Positions 33,487-42,446 are shown, counted from the first letter of the stretch. The stretch is DNA of 64,000 nt from Roseiarcus sp963798015 (GCA_963798015.1 CAWCSA010000023.1:372001-436000), one strand, 5' to 3'. The notes: generated from the sequence alone by a model not told the origin. Numbers and translations: made by a program.

Positions 33487-34263
33487 TCACGGCTTGAGGC
33501 GCCATCCGGTGCGGAAGATCCAGGTCAAAACCGCGAGGCAAACGGCAATGAACAGCGCCGTGAACCCGAGGCTCGCGGCGACGCTGACGTCGCCCTGGCC
33601 ATAGAAGCTCCAACGAAAGCCGCTGATCAGATAGACCACGGGATTGAACAGACTGACGGCGCGCCAGAACGGGGGCAGCATATCGATCGAGTAGAACGCG
33701 CCGCCGAGAAACGTGAGCGGCGTCACCACCAGCGAAGGGATCACGGCAAGTTGTTCGAAGTTTTTCGCCCAGATGCCGATGATGAAGCCGAACAGGCTGA
33801 ACGCGATCGAGGTCAGCGCAAGGAAGGCGATCATCCAGAATGGATGCTCGACGCGCACTGGCACCAACAACGCCGCGGTCATAAAAATGATGAGGCCGAT
33901 CGCGATCGACTTGGTCGCCGCCGCCCCGACATAGGCGCAAACCGCCTCCATCGAGGATAAAGGCGCGGAGAGGAGCTCGTAGATCTGGCCAGTGAATTTG
34001 GGAAAGTAGATGCCGATCGAGGCGTTGGAGATGCTTTGAGTCAGAAGCGAAAGCATCATGAGGCCGGGCACGATGAACGATCCGTAGCTCACGCCGCTGA
34101 CTTCGCGGATGCGCCCCCCGATCGCCGCCCCGAACACGACGAAATAGAGCGCGGTGGTGATCACGGGCGTCGCCACGCTCTGCAGAATCGTGCGCTGCGT
34201 CCGCTGCATCTCGGAGCGGTAAATCGCCCAGACGCCGCTCAGGTTGACCGCCGAAACCGTCAT
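33487..34263 (-). CDS. ABC-2 type export permease
   Basis: A 258-residue permease with six predicted membrane segments, typical of ABC-2 exporters: TILQSVATPVITTALYFVVFGAAIGGRI near the N-terminus, and the conserved FLGGAFYSIDMLPPFWRAVSLFNPVVYLISGFRW in the last third, typical of the NodJ/YadH-like group. Substrate is unknown: polysaccharide, lipid or drug. It overlaps the ATPase gene by 4 bp, so the two form one exporter. Confidence 0.86.
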   Translation of the reverse strand: MTVSAVNLSGVWAIYRSEMQRTQRTILQSVATPVITTALYFVVFGAAIGGRIREVSGVSYGSFIVPGLMMLSLLTQSISNASIGIYFPKFTGQIYELLSAPLSSMEAVCAYVGAAATKSIAIGLIIFMTAALLVPVRVEHPFWMIAFLALTSIAFSLFGFIIGIWAKNFEQLAVIPSLVVTPLTFLGGAFYSIDMLPPFWRAVSLFNPVVYLISGFRWSFYGQGDVSVAASLGFTALFIAVCLAVLTWIFRTGWRLKP

Positions 34264-35186
34264 GCCGCGCGTCCCACCAGATCGACAAAGATGTCTTCGA
34301 GCGAGGTTGTGCTGGTGTCGAGATCCTTAAAATCGACGCCAATCTCGTTCAGCCGACGCAGGAGCGTGGGCACCCCGGTGTCCTCCGCTCCCGCGGAGAA
34401 ACGATAGGAGAGGCGACGGCCGCCGTCCTCGAGCTCGAGCGGCCAGCCAGCCAGTTCCTTTGGCAGCGTGGCCAAGGGTTTCTGCAACGCGAGCGTTAGC
34501 CGCCGCTTGCCGAGCTTGCGCATGAGCGCGGTCTTCTCGTCCACAAGCACGATCCGGCCGTTGTTGATGACGCCGACCCGGTCGGCCATCTCCTCGGCTT
34601 CCTCGATGTAATGCGTCGTCAGGATGACGGTGACACCCTCACCGCGGAGCCGCCGGACCAATGCCCACATGTCGCGGCGCAGGTTGACGTCGACACCCGC
34701 GGTCGGCTCGTCGAGGAACAGCACATCCGGTTCATGCGCCAGCGCCTTGGCGATCATGACGCGCCGCTTCATGCCGCCCGAGAGTTCGACGATCCGCGTG
34801 TCTCGCTTGTCCCACAGCGAAAGTTCGTGCAGCAATTGTTCGATATAGGCGGGATTGGGCGGCCGCCCGAAAAGTCCACGGCTGAAGGTCGCCGCCTTGT
34901 GGACGGTCGCGAAAATGTCGAGCGCGATCTCTTGCGGCACGAGCCCGACAATCGAGCGGGCGGCGCGATAGTCCCGGACGACGTCGTGTCCGTCAATCAG
35001 GACTTTGCCCGAAGTCATCGAGACCGAGCCGCAGACGACGCCGATCAGGGTCGTCTTGCCGGCGCCGTTCGGGCCCAGAAGCGCAAAAATCTCGCCTCTG
35101 GCAATCTCCAGGTCGATCCCGTCGAGGGCGACGAGGCCGGACTTGTAACGTTTGGTTACAGCGGCGATCGATATCATCGGCGACAT
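34260..35186 (-). CDS. ABC-2 export ATPase
   Basis: A 308-residue ATP-binding protein. Walker A GPNGAGKTT, Q-loop GLVPQEIALD, signature ELSGGMKRRVMIAKAL and Walker B DVLFLDEPTAGVD are intact; the H-loop is in TTHYIEEAEEMAD. The C-terminal about 90 residues after the ATPase core (RRLTLALQKPL) are typical of the DrrA/NodI-type exporters. It is transcribed just before the permease. No regulator is adjacent. A 210 bp GC-rich gap precedes it, without a recognisable gene. Confidence 0.88.
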   Translation of the reverse strand: MSPMISIAAVTKRYKSGLVALDGIDLEIARGEIFALLGPNGAGKTTLIGVVCGSVSMTSGKVLIDGHDVVRDYRAARSIVGLVPQEIALDIFATVHKAATFSRGLFGRPPNPAYIEQLLHELSLWDKRDTRIVELSGGMKRRVMIAKALAHEPDVLFLDEPTAGVDVNLRRDMWALVRRLRGEGVTVILTTHYIEEAEEMADRVGVINNGRIVLVDEKTALMRKLGKRRLTLALQKPLATLPKELAGWPLELEDGGRRLSYRFSAGAEDTGVPTLLRRLNEIGVDFKDLDTSTTSLEDIFVDLVGRAA

Positions 35187-35396
35187 CGCCGGCCCCTCCC
35201 CTTAGGCGCGCTGCAACGCGCGGCTAGCGGGGCGGCGACGGCGCCGCGCGCGGGCCGAGGCCGCGAACCTCCGGCCGCGAGCCAGGTATGTAAGCGCCTG
35301 AAGGCCGCGCGTCATCCCCCTGGGAGGCGCCTAACAGAAAAGCACGCTGCCGAAACGCCTCGGGCGCCGCTCCGACTCGACCAAACCCTGATGGAC

Positions 35397-35714
35397 TCAG
35401 AAGGCCATTGGCACAAAGAAGCAGTAGATGCCGGATTGTCCGTTCGCCCCATCGTCCCGGTAGAAGATCCAGTAATCTCCATCCTGGCTAGGCAGCGCCT
35501 GGTCGACGGGAATGCGACGGACGTAGCCATCGACCGAGTAAAAGTCGTCCGAGATCCGGTGCACCTGCTCGGGACGAAGGTGGTGAGCGTCCGCCGGACC
35601 GCAGCACGAAGCTTTCACCCAGTCGGGAACGGCTTTTCCGTTCGACCAATAGTCGTGCGCGTCCGCGCCGCCAGCGGACAAAGCAAACAATAATACGGCG
35701 ATTCGAGCAATCAT
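35397..35714 (-). CDS. Small secreted Cys-containing protein
   Basis: A 105-residue protein with a signal peptide (MIARIAVLLFALSAGGADA, cleavage likely before HDYW). The mature part has KASCCGPADAHHL and is conserved in type with rhizobial secreted proteins of unknown function: HDYWSNGKAVPDWVK. Three Cys in total may bind metal or form a disulfide. The ATG at 35714 has GAGGGGA 5-11 bases upstream; the frame is open further to 35909 but the added part is unlike a leader. Confidence 0.7.
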   Translation of the reverse strand: MIARIAVLLFALSAGGADAHDYWSNGKAVPDWVKASCCGPADAHHLRPEQVHRISDDFYSVDGYVRRIPVDQALPSQDGDYWIFYRDDGANGQSGIYCFFVPMAF

Positions 35715-36041
35715 CTCAGTCCCCTCTGCGGGTTTCCAAGTTGGAGTGATGCTGAATCCCCGGGAGTCTTCCTCCTCTAAACCCAAGTCCACGCTGAACT
35801 CCGCCGCAGCAAGTCTTATGCCGACGGCTCGACTCAGTGATGTAATGCTCTGCTTGAGCGGCTCAATGGGCAAGCGAGAGTTCACAACAAATTTGAGGAG
35901 TTGGCCCAAGGTTTATCGGCTCCGGCGTGCCGCCAACCCCGGCGCACGTCGGTGGAAGAATTCACATGTTCGGGAAATGTTCTCTAGCGCCGGTCGGCCT
36001 CAGCCTTGCCGCGACTTAAGCCTCAGGGTAACCCGCAATCC
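35715..36041. other. 327 bp intergenic region before parC
   Basis: No gene I can support. The bases between the divergent secreted-protein gene and parC have moderate GC content with scattered AT-richer patches, and must hold both promoters. I see no convincing -35/-10 pair, RNA gene or repeat. Confidence 0.5.
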
Positions 36042-38294
36042 ATGGCCAGACCTGTTCCGCCGCCTCCGGCCCCGCCTTCGGTTCCGATCGACATCAACCT
36101 GCGTGATGCGCTCGAGGAGCGTTATCTCGCCTATGCCCTGTCGACCATCATGGGCCGGGCGCTTCCCGACGCCCGCGACGGACTTAAACCCGTGCACCGC
36201 CGCATTCTCTACGGCATGCACATTCTCAGGCTCGACCCCGGCACGGCCTTCAAGAAATGCGCGAAAATCGTCGGCGACGTGATGGGCTCGTTCCATCCCC
36301 ACGGCGACCAGGCGATCTACGAGGCGCTGGTGCGCCTCGCGCAGGACTTCGTCTCCCGCTATCCGCTCGTCGAGGGCCAAGGGAATTTCGGCAACATCGA
36401 CGGCGATAACGCCGCCGCCTACCGCTACACCGAGGCGCGCATGACCGATGTCGCGCGCCTCATCATGGAGGGCGTCGACGAAGACTCGGTCGACTGGCGC
36501 GACAATTACTCGGGCGACACGAAAGAGCCGATCGTCATGCCGTCGGCCGTGCCGAACCTGCTCGCCAATGGCTCGCAGGGCATCGCGGTCGGCATGGCGA
36601 CGTCGATTCCTCCGCACAACATCGCCGAACTTTGCGACGCCGCGCTCTATCTGATCGCCCACCCCGACGCCGACGCCCAGGCGCTTTCCACTTTCGTGCC
36701 CGGTCCGGATTTTCCGACCGGCGGCGTGGTCATCGACGACAAGTCCGCGATCATCGAGACTTACCGGACCGGCCGCGGCGCCTTTCGGGTGCGCGCGCGC
36801 TGGACGAAGGAGGATACGGGCCGCGGCGGTTGGGTCGCGGTCGTCAACGAAATTCCCTACGGGGTGCAGAAGTCGCGGCTGATCGAGCAGATCGCCAACC
36901 TTCTCAACGAGCGCAAGATTCCGCTACTCGCCGACGTCCGCGACGAATTGACCGAGGACGTGCGCATCGTGCTCGAGCCGCGCACTCGCGCGGTCGAGGC
37001 CGAGACACTGATGGAATCCCTGTTCAGGCTGACCGAGCTCGAGGCGCGAGTCTCGGTCAACATGAATGTGCTGGTCGACGGCGTCACGCCCAGGGTCGTT
37101 TCGCTTGGCGAGGCGCTAAGGCAATGGCTCGATCACCGCCGCAACGTTCTGGTTCGCCGCTCGCGTCACCGGCTGGCGGCGATCGACAAGCGGATCGAGC
37201 TGCTCGCCGGCATGATCGTTGTCTTTCTCAATCTTGACGAGGTCATCCGCATCGTTCGCGAGGACGATGATCCGAAAGAGGCGCTGAAAGTCCGCTTCAG
37301 CCTGTCAGAGCTGCAGGCCGTCTACGTTCTCGACACGCGCTTAAGAAGCCTGCGCCGCCTCGAGGAAATGGCGCTGCGCAAGGAGCAGGACGACCTCACA
37401 CGTGAGAAAGCGACGATCGAAGGGCTGCTCGCGAGCGAAAAGAAGCAATGGCAGATGATCGCGGTCGAGATCCGCGACGTCAAAAAGAAATTCGGCCCCG
37501 ACACCAAACTCGGTCGGCGGCGCACCAGTTTCGAAGCCGCGCCGGATGTCATCGTCTCCGATCTCGCCGAGGCGATGATCGAGCGTGAACCCTTGACCAT
37601 CGTGGTGTCGCAGAAGGGCTGGATACGGGCGATGAAAGGCCAGGTCGCCGATTTGTCCACGGCCACGTTCAAGGGCGACGACGGATTGAAGACCTCATTC
37701 TTCGCCGAAACGACCTCGAAGATTCTCGTGCTGGCGAGCGACGGCAAGGTGTTCACGCTCGAGGCCTCCAAGTTGCCCGGCGGACGAGGGCAGGGCGAGC
37801 CGATCCGTCTCATGGCCGACCTCGACGAGAGCGCTTCGATCGTCGCCGTCTGGGCTTACGCGGCAGGCGTGAAGCGCCTCATTGCGTCGAGCGACGGCAA
37901 TGGCTTCATCGTTGGCGACGACGAGCTTCTGTCCTCGACGCGTAAGGGTAGGGCGGTGCTCAACGTCACGGCGCCAGCGACCGCCGCCCTGATCGTGTCC
38001 GCCGCCGGCGACCATGCCGCAATCATCGGGCAGAACCGCAGGCTGCTCGTGTTCCCGTTTGCGCAGCTCAACGAAATGGCGCGCGGCAAGGGCACGCGGC
38101 TTCAACGCTACAAGGATGGCGGCATTTCCGACGCCAGGATTTTCGCCATCGCCGACGGCCTCACCTGGCGCGACTCGGCCGGGCGCACGTTCACGGTCGC
38201 CAGGCCCGAGCTTAAAGAATGGATCGGCAATCGCGCCGAAGCCGGCCGCCTGCCGCCAAAGGGCTTTCCGAAGACCAACAAGTTCGAGGGCTAG
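36042..38294 (+). CDS. parC: DNA topoisomerase IV subunit A
   Basis: A 750-residue type IIA topoisomerase subunit. The breakage-reunion domain shows ALPDARDGLKPVHRRILYGM, GSFHPHGDQAIYEALVRLAQDF and catalytic Tyr near 129 in AYRYTEARMT, with GSQGIAVGMATSIPPHN. The C-terminal domain has the shorter ParC-type beta-propeller (about 500-750), ending in TNKFEG, not GyrA-like. With ParE it decatenates chromosomes. The ATG at 36042 fits the usual ParC start (Pro-rich leader before IDINLRDALEERYLAYA). No parE is adjacent. Confidence 0.93.
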   Translation: MARPVPPPPAPPSVPIDINLRDALEERYLAYALSTIMGRALPDARDGLKPVHRRILYGMHILRLDPGTAFKKCAKIVGDVMGSFHPHGDQAIYEALVRLAQDFVSRYPLVEGQGNFGNIDGDNAAAYRYTEARMTDVARLIMEGVDEDSVDWRDNYSGDTKEPIVMPSAVPNLLANGSQGIAVGMATSIPPHNIAELCDAALYLIAHPDADAQALSTFVPGPDFPTGGVVIDDKSAIIETYRTGRGAFRVRARWTKEDTGRGGWVAVVNEIPYGVQKSRLIEQIANLLNERKIPLLADVRDELTEDVRIVLEPRTRAVEAETLMESLFRLTELEARVSVNMNVLVDGVTPRVVSLGEALRQWLDHRRNVLVRRSRHRLAAIDKRIELLAGMIVVFLNLDEVIRIVREDDDPKEALKVRFSLSELQAVYVLDTRLRSLRRLEEMALRKEQDDLTREKATIEGLLASEKKQWQMIAVEIRDVKKKFGPDTKLGRRRTSFEAAPDVIVSDLAEAMIEREPLTIVVSQKGWIRAMKGQVADLSTATFKGDDGLKTSFFAETTSKILVLASDGKVFTLEASKLPGGRGQGEPIRLMADLDESASIVAVWAYAAGVKRLIASSDGNGFIVGDDELLSSTRKGRAVLNVTAPATAALIVSAAGDHAAIIGQNRRLLVFPFAQLNEMARGKGTRLQRYKDGGISDARIFAIADGLTWRDSAGRTFTVARPELKEWIGNRAEAGRLPPKGFPKTNKFEG

Positions 38295-38414
38295 CCCCCG
38301 CCCGACAGCCCGCGCTTTTGGTCGGGATCGATCGTTTTCAGTCGCTTAGGCGCCTAAACCTGTCCGTGCCGCAGCTACGCATCTTGGGGTGAAGTTGGTG
38401 AACCCAACGAGCGC

Positions 38415-38530
38415 CCTCGTCCTGAGGCGCCGCGAAGCGGCCTCGAAGGACGACTCCAGGAGGCGCAAACGAAGGTACGAACTGGACCATCCTTCGAGAC
38501 GCCGCGCTGCGCGCGGCCCTCAGGATGAGG
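38415..38530. repeat. Dispersed ~115 bp imperfect palindrome, copy 1
   Basis: Left arm CCTCGTCCTGAGG...CCTCGAAGGA (38415-38450) pairs with the right arm beginning near 38490 (TCCTTCGAGAC...CCTCAGGATGAGG, to 38530). The centre (ACTCCAGGAGGCGCAAA and GAACTGGACCA) is shared with the copy at 41711-41825. The right arm supplies the TCA that is the stop codon of the adjacent HTH gene. This resembles the widespread CCTCATCCTGAGG-type rhizobial repeats. Confidence 0.75.
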
Positions 38531-39059
38531 TCCGTGGGATTCGGCCCCGTTCCGAAGCTCCACGTGGCAGTTGCGTCAGCGCCTCCGACTCCGCCGAGGT
38601 TTCTTCCGGAGGCGAAACTGCATGGAACAGCTGAAGCGGCGGCGGCGCTTCGATTTCGTGCGGAACCGATAAGCCGGGGTTGGCGCGATCCCTCAAAGCG
38701 TCGCTCAGCGCATGATAGCGATCCATCGCCGAAACAACTGTGACGAGCGCCTTCACGGCTTTTAGGTCTCCGCGCTCGAGCGCCGCGTCGGCGAAACGCA
38801 GCGCCTTGGTCAGCCGCGCGACCTGCAGATGAACATAGCGGTCGGGGGCGTCGAGTTTGCGACCGGCGATGGCGGAATCGATCTCGCGTCGGATCGTTCG
38901 GACGCTGACCTTGCGGACTTCCGCGATCTGTTCGGGACTGTAACCGGACGCGAGCAAGTCAAAGGAGCTCTGGGCCCAGGCCAATTTCGCCATTTTGCGC
39001 GCTTTCGCTTGCGACGGTTCGCGAGCGCGTCCGGATTGCGGTACTTTTTTTTCGCTCAT
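38520..39059 (-). CDS. Helix-turn-helix protein, small-terminase-like
   Basis: A 179-residue protein. Residues about 15-55 (KMAKLAWAQSSFDLLASGYSPEQIAEVRKVSVRTIRREID, first 20 shown in part) look like a helix-turn-helix resembling phage small terminase or response-regulator folds; the following part (DRYVHLQVARLTKALRFADAAL) is helical. Function is unknown. I start at ATG 39059 (MSEKKVPQ); the frame continues to 39278 but that extension is unlike any domain. The stop codon lies inside the palindromic repeat at 38415-38530. Confidence 0.6.
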   Translation of the reverse strand: MSEKKVPQSGRAREPSQAKARKMAKLAWAQSSFDLLASGYSPEQIAEVRKVSVRTIRREIDSAIAGRKLDAPDRYVHLQVARLTKALRFADAALERGDLKAVKALVTVVSAMDRYHALSDALRDRANPGLSVPHEIEAPPPLQLFHAVSPPEETSAESEALTQLPRGASERGRIPRTSS

Positions 39060-39272
39060 CGCGGACCATGGGTGGATATGGACTAAGAGAATACCATACG
39101 GCATATTCTGCTTGTCAGCAGCACAATGTTGCGAAAGGCCCCACGAGGAGGCGAAACCTGTGGGATGCAACGGCAAGTCCGGTTGGCGCCAACATTCCCT
39201 TGTTGCGCATTCACAGGGGAGGTGATCGGCCGCACCTGGCGCCTGTGGCTCTGTCTCCATGCGGTCGCCCGT

Positions 39273-39305
39273 GATCACGAAAGCGTGATCGCTCCGTGAG
39301 CGATC
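39273..39305. repeat. Tandem double hairpin in intergenic region
   Basis: Two perfect stems share a GATC: GATCACG-aaag-CGTGATC (39273-39290) and GATCGCTC-cgt-GAGCGATC (39287-39305). Loops are 3-4 bases. They lie between the HTH gene and the DMT transporter start at 39354. The compact double-hairpin form is like the element at 63848-63900, though sequence differs. Could be a REP-type repeat or a leader structure. Confidence 0.55.
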
Positions 39306-39353
39306 TTCTCACCAAACCCTGAGCGGAAATGCCGAGCCCTGCGTACTGATTGC

Positions 39354-40385
39354 ATGCACAAACAAATGACGTCTCGCGCGCTCGGCAGCATTTTTGCGCT
39401 CGCGGCGTCAGTCCTTATCGCCGCTCAAGCGCCGCTCTCGTCTCCTGCCGCCAAGCAGTTGAGCATCATTCAGTTCCTTTTCCTGACCCAGATCGCCCTT
39501 CTCGTCTCCGTCCCGCTTTTGCTGATCTCCGCCGACGGCCGCCGCGGTCTTGTTGGCACGCTCGGGTCGATGGCGAACTATGGCAAATTGGCTGTGATCT
39601 TCGCGGTCAGCGCGGCGGGCCTCGTCCTTTATAACGTCAGCCTCAGCCACGCTCATCCAGTCGTTGTCGTGGCGATCCTTAACCTCGCCCCCTTTTGGGG
39701 CGCGCTCGTTGCGCTGCTCCTGAGCCGGACGCCGATACCAGTCTCGCCCCTCGTGTTCTTACTCTGCGCGGCCGTGGCGTTTCTTGGCGCAACCGCCGTG
39801 GCCTGGAGTCAGACGAAAGACGGTTCCGGTCTCGTCGCCGAGCTTCTGAAAGGATCCTGGCTCTTCGCGCTGCCGATCCCGATCTTCACGGTTCTGAGCG
39901 CCTCCCTCATGTCCAAGTGGTTCTCGGACTTGAATGCGTCCGGCGTGATTGCGGCGAACATTCTTGTGGGCTGCGCCGTCCTGATACCCGTGACGGCGAT
40001 GCTGGTGATCGCACGCGGGGAACCCCTATTTTCGCATATCGAGGTCACCCTCCTGATGGTTTCGGGCATCATTCTCGCCGATACGATCGGGAGGGTCTTC
40101 TATCAAAAGGCGCTTAACATCACCGGCAACGACAATGGCTTCGTCACCATGTTCCAGAACCTGGAGCCGGGGATCGCGGCGCTCATTGCGTTTTGCCTGT
40201 CGCCATGGATCGAAGGCTTGCGCTTTGAGGCGGGATGGCCGTTTTTCGCCGGGCTTGGGCTCACGGCGGTAAGCCTCTTCATCTTTTCGTGGAGCTCGCT
40301 GCGGCAGGCGAAACATGAGGAGACGGACAAGCAGGAGGAGGCGTCATCCGCCCCTCTGGAGCGAAGCTTCGCAGTTCGACTCTAG
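39354..40385 (+). CDS. EamA/DMT family transporter
   Basis: A 343-residue inner-membrane carrier with about ten membrane segments in two EamA-like halves: FLFLTQIALLVSVPLLLISAD and AAVAFLGATAVAW in the first, FTVLSASLMSKWFSDL, SGIILADTIGRVFYQKALNITG and PFFAGLGLTAVSLFIFSW in the second. The substrate is not known; related proteins move amino acids or purines. The C-terminal 25 residues are a charged cytoplasmic tail. It faces the convergent MFS gene 19 bp away. Confidence 0.78.
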   Translation: MHKQMTSRALGSIFALAASVLIAAQAPLSSPAAKQLSIIQFLFLTQIALLVSVPLLLISADGRRGLVGTLGSMANYGKLAVIFAVSAAGLVLYNVSLSHAHPVVVVAILNLAPFWGALVALLLSRTPIPVSPLVFLLCAAVAFLGATAVAWSQTKDGSGLVAELLKGSWLFALPIPIFTVLSASLMSKWFSDLNASGVIAANILVGCAVLIPVTAMLVIARGEPLFSHIEVTLLMVSGIILADTIGRVFYQKALNITGNDNGFVTMFQNLEPGIAALIAFCLSPWIEGLRFEAGWPFFAGLGLTAVSLFIFSWSSLRQAKHEETDKQEEASSAPLERSFAVRL

Positions 40386-40404
40386 AGCCGCGAGTTCATG
40401 ATGC

Positions 40405-41619
40405 TCAGGCCGGCGCCGGCTCGAATGTCCGCTGCGCTTTTGGCAACGGCCTGAAGGTCATGGCGATCAGGAAGGCGCCGATCCCCATCGCCCAGGAGCC
40501 GATGTAGAGCCACGTGTAGCTGGCGAGAGCGTCGTAGATGAGCCCCCCGGCCAGCGGTCCCAGCGCCATGCCGAGGCTGCCGGCCATCGCCGTTCCGCCG
40601 ATGACGGTTCCCATCATCCGGAGCGGAAAGTTTTCACGCGCCAGAACCGCATAGAGCGGCATGACGCCGGCGTAGATGAAGCCGAAGATCGCCGCCACAG
40701 TATAGAACTCGCCCAGGCCTCGGGCGAAGACGTAGGCGAGCGCGCCGAACGCCTGCGCAAGCAGGCCGAAGACCAGAACGCGCTTGGCGCTGAACCGATC
40801 GCCCGCCAAGCCGAAGCCGATCCGGCCGCCCATGCCCGCAAGGCCCTCGACGCTGTAGATCGAAACCGCGGCCACGAGCGGGATGCCGCAAGTTTGCGCG
40901 TAGCTCACGGTATGAAAGATCGGGCCGGAATGCGTTGCGCAGCAGAAGAAATTGGTGAGCACGAGGACGACGAATTGCGGAGAGCGCAACGCTTCGCTGA
41001 CCGACATGCCCGATTGTGGACCGCTCGCCGGCGCGGCGATGGCGCCGACGAGCGCCGGAGGCCGGCGCACTAGTAGCGCCGCCGGGATCATGAGGAGTGC
41101 GGCGACCCCGGCGAGGATCTCGAGCGTGGTTCGCCAGCTCATGGTTGAAACGAGCCATGCGGCCAACGGCGCCATCGTCATCGGCGCCATGCCCATGCCC
41201 GCCGAGACGAGCGACACGGCAAGGCTGCGATGCGTGTCGAACCAGCCGGTGACGCAGGCCATCATCGGCACGATGATGGCCGCCGCGCTCGCGCCCACGA
41301 GCAGTCCGAAGACGAGCTGAAACGCGAGAAGCGACGTCGCCTGGGACGCGAGAGCCAGGCTGAGTGCCAGAATGATCGCGCCCGTCAGGACAATCGCGCG
41401 CGGACCGAACCGATCGGAGAGGTTGCCCCATGCCATGCTGCCGAACGCCATGGCGAGGAAGCCAATGGTCATGGCGCTCGACACGCCGGTCACCGACCAG
41501 CCGGTGTCCTTGGCGATCGGCTGCAGCAGGACGGGTAAGGAAAACATCGCGCCGATCGCCACGCAGCCCAGAAGGCCGCCCGCCGCAACGATCACCCATC
41601 GGTAGAGAGATTCGGTCAT
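40405..41619 (-). CDS. Major facilitator superfamily transporter (OFA-like)
   Basis: A 404-residue MFS carrier with about 12 membrane helices. GNLSDRFGPRAI (loop 2-3 motif), GWSVTGVSSAM in the first loop and GRIGFGLAGDRFSAKRVLV in the second half match the oxalate/formate or monocarboxylate antiporter group. Substrate is inferred only. Start at ATG 41619; a TTG five codons upstream lies inside the palindromic operator at 41629-41644. The gene is in a region without its own regulator. Confidence 0.82.
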   Translation of the reverse strand: MTESLYRWVIVAAGGLLGCVAIGAMFSLPVLLQPIAKDTGWSVTGVSSAMTIGFLAMAFGSMAWGNLSDRFGPRAIVLTGAIILALSLALASQATSLLAFQLVFGLLVGASAAAIIVPMMACVTGWFDTHRSLAVSLVSAGMGMAPMTMAPLAAWLVSTMSWRTTLEILAGVAALLMIPAALLVRRPPALVGAIAAPASGPQSGMSVSEALRSPQFVVLVLTNFFCCATHSGPIFHTVSYAQTCGIPLVAAVSIYSVEGLAGMGGRIGFGLAGDRFSAKRVLVFGLLAQAFGALAYVFARGLGEFYTVAAIFGFIYAGVMPLYAVLARENFPLRMMGTVIGGTAMAGSLGMALGPLAGGLIYDALASYTWLYIGSWAMGIGAFLIAMTFRPLPKAQRTFEPAPA

Positions 41620-41628
41620 TCCATACCG

Positions 41629-41644
41629 TACCAACTGGTTGGTA
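41629..41644. promoter_or_regulatory. TetR-type palindromic operator in MFS leader
   Basis: TACCAAC-TG-GTTGGTA is a 7+7 bp inverted repeat located 10-25 bases before the MFS start codon, typical of TetR-family operator sites. Binding here would block transcription or ribosome access. No TetR gene is adjacent. Confidence 0.5.
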
Positions 41645-41710
41645 TTTTTGTCAAGAGACCCGCCGCAGCGCGCCTTTTCGGTCCCGCAAAGCAGTCTGCG
41701 ACTTCAACCA

Positions 41711-41825
41711 TCTCGTCCTGAGGCGCCGCGAAGCGGCCTCGAAGGATACTCCAGAAGGCGCAAATCATGGAACGAGCTGGATCATCCTTCGAGACGCGAT
41801 GCTCCGCATCGCCCTCAGGACGAGG
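41711..41825. repeat. Dispersed ~115 bp imperfect palindrome, copy 2
   Basis: Same organisation as 38415-38530: left arm CTCGTCCTGAGGCGCCGCG..CCTCGAAGGAT, a conserved middle (ACTCCAGAAGGCGCAAA, GAACGAGCTGGATCA) and right arm TCCTTCGAGACGC..CCCTCAGGACGAGG. It lies between the MFS gene and the cytochrome b561 gene. Both arms and centre match copy 1 across about 115 bp. Confidence 0.75.
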
Positions 41826-41858
41826 TCATTGGATTTGACGTCGGTCCACGATCCCGAA

Positions 41859-42446
41859 TCACTCTGCCGGCGCGATCTCGTCATGCGTCAAATGGGGGCC
41901 CATCGCATCGAACACCCCGTCGCGGCGGATCAGCGCGTGGAACAGCCCGGCGGCGAGATGCATAAGGATCAGGGCGAAGAACAGGAAGGCCAGATAGAAA
42001 TGCGCGTTCCACAAGAGCGTATGCAAGCTCGCGCTTTGCGGCACGATCTGCGGCAGCCAAAGGCTGGGCCACAATGTGACGGGATAGTCAGCGGCCGACA
42101 GCATTGCCCAGCCGATCAGCGGCATCGCGATCATGAGCGCGTAGAGCGCATAGTGCGAGAGATAGGCCGCAAGCTTCATGGGTTCGGGCAGGTCGAGCGG
42201 CAGGGGTGGGGCGCCGTAGCGCAGACGCACAACGAGGCGGATCAGCGCGAGGATCAGGATCAAGATCCCAAGTGGTTTATGAATGTTCACGAGCGTCAAA
42301 TATTCCGACGCCACGGTCGACGCCATGCCGACGCCGATGAACAGCATCGCCAGAATGCAGACGGCCATGAGCCAATGCAGCGTTCGCTGCAGGGGGTTGA
42401 AGCGTTGAATGATCTTGATCGGGCGAATCCGCTGAACGTTCGTCAT
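41859..42446 (-). CDS. Cytochrome b561 family protein
   Basis: A 195-residue b-type cytochrome with four membrane helices. Heme-ligand candidates are the His in RTLHWLMA, NIHKPLG, LSHYALYALM and ALILMHLAAGLFH. B561 proteins pass electrons from quinol to periplasmic partners. Its ATG overlaps the catalase-like gene's stop by 4 bp (ATGA), so the two are translated together: the cytochrome could feed reductant to the periplasmic hydroperoxidase. Confidence 0.88.
   Translation of the reverse strand: MTNVQRIRPIKIIQRFNPLQRTLHWLMAVCILAMLFIGVGMASTVASEYLTLVNIHKPLGILILILALIRLVVRLRYGAPPLPLDLPEPMKLAAYLSHYALYALMIAMPLIGWAMLSAADYPVTLWPSLWLPQIVPQSASLHTLLWNAHFYLAFLFFALILMHLAAGLFHALIRRDGVFDAMGPHLTHDEIAPAE

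Noticed and set aside
38301..38326. CCCGAC...GTCGGG hairpin after parC as a terminator
   Set aside because: Only a 6 bp stem with a 14 base loop and no continuous T-run; too weak to list.
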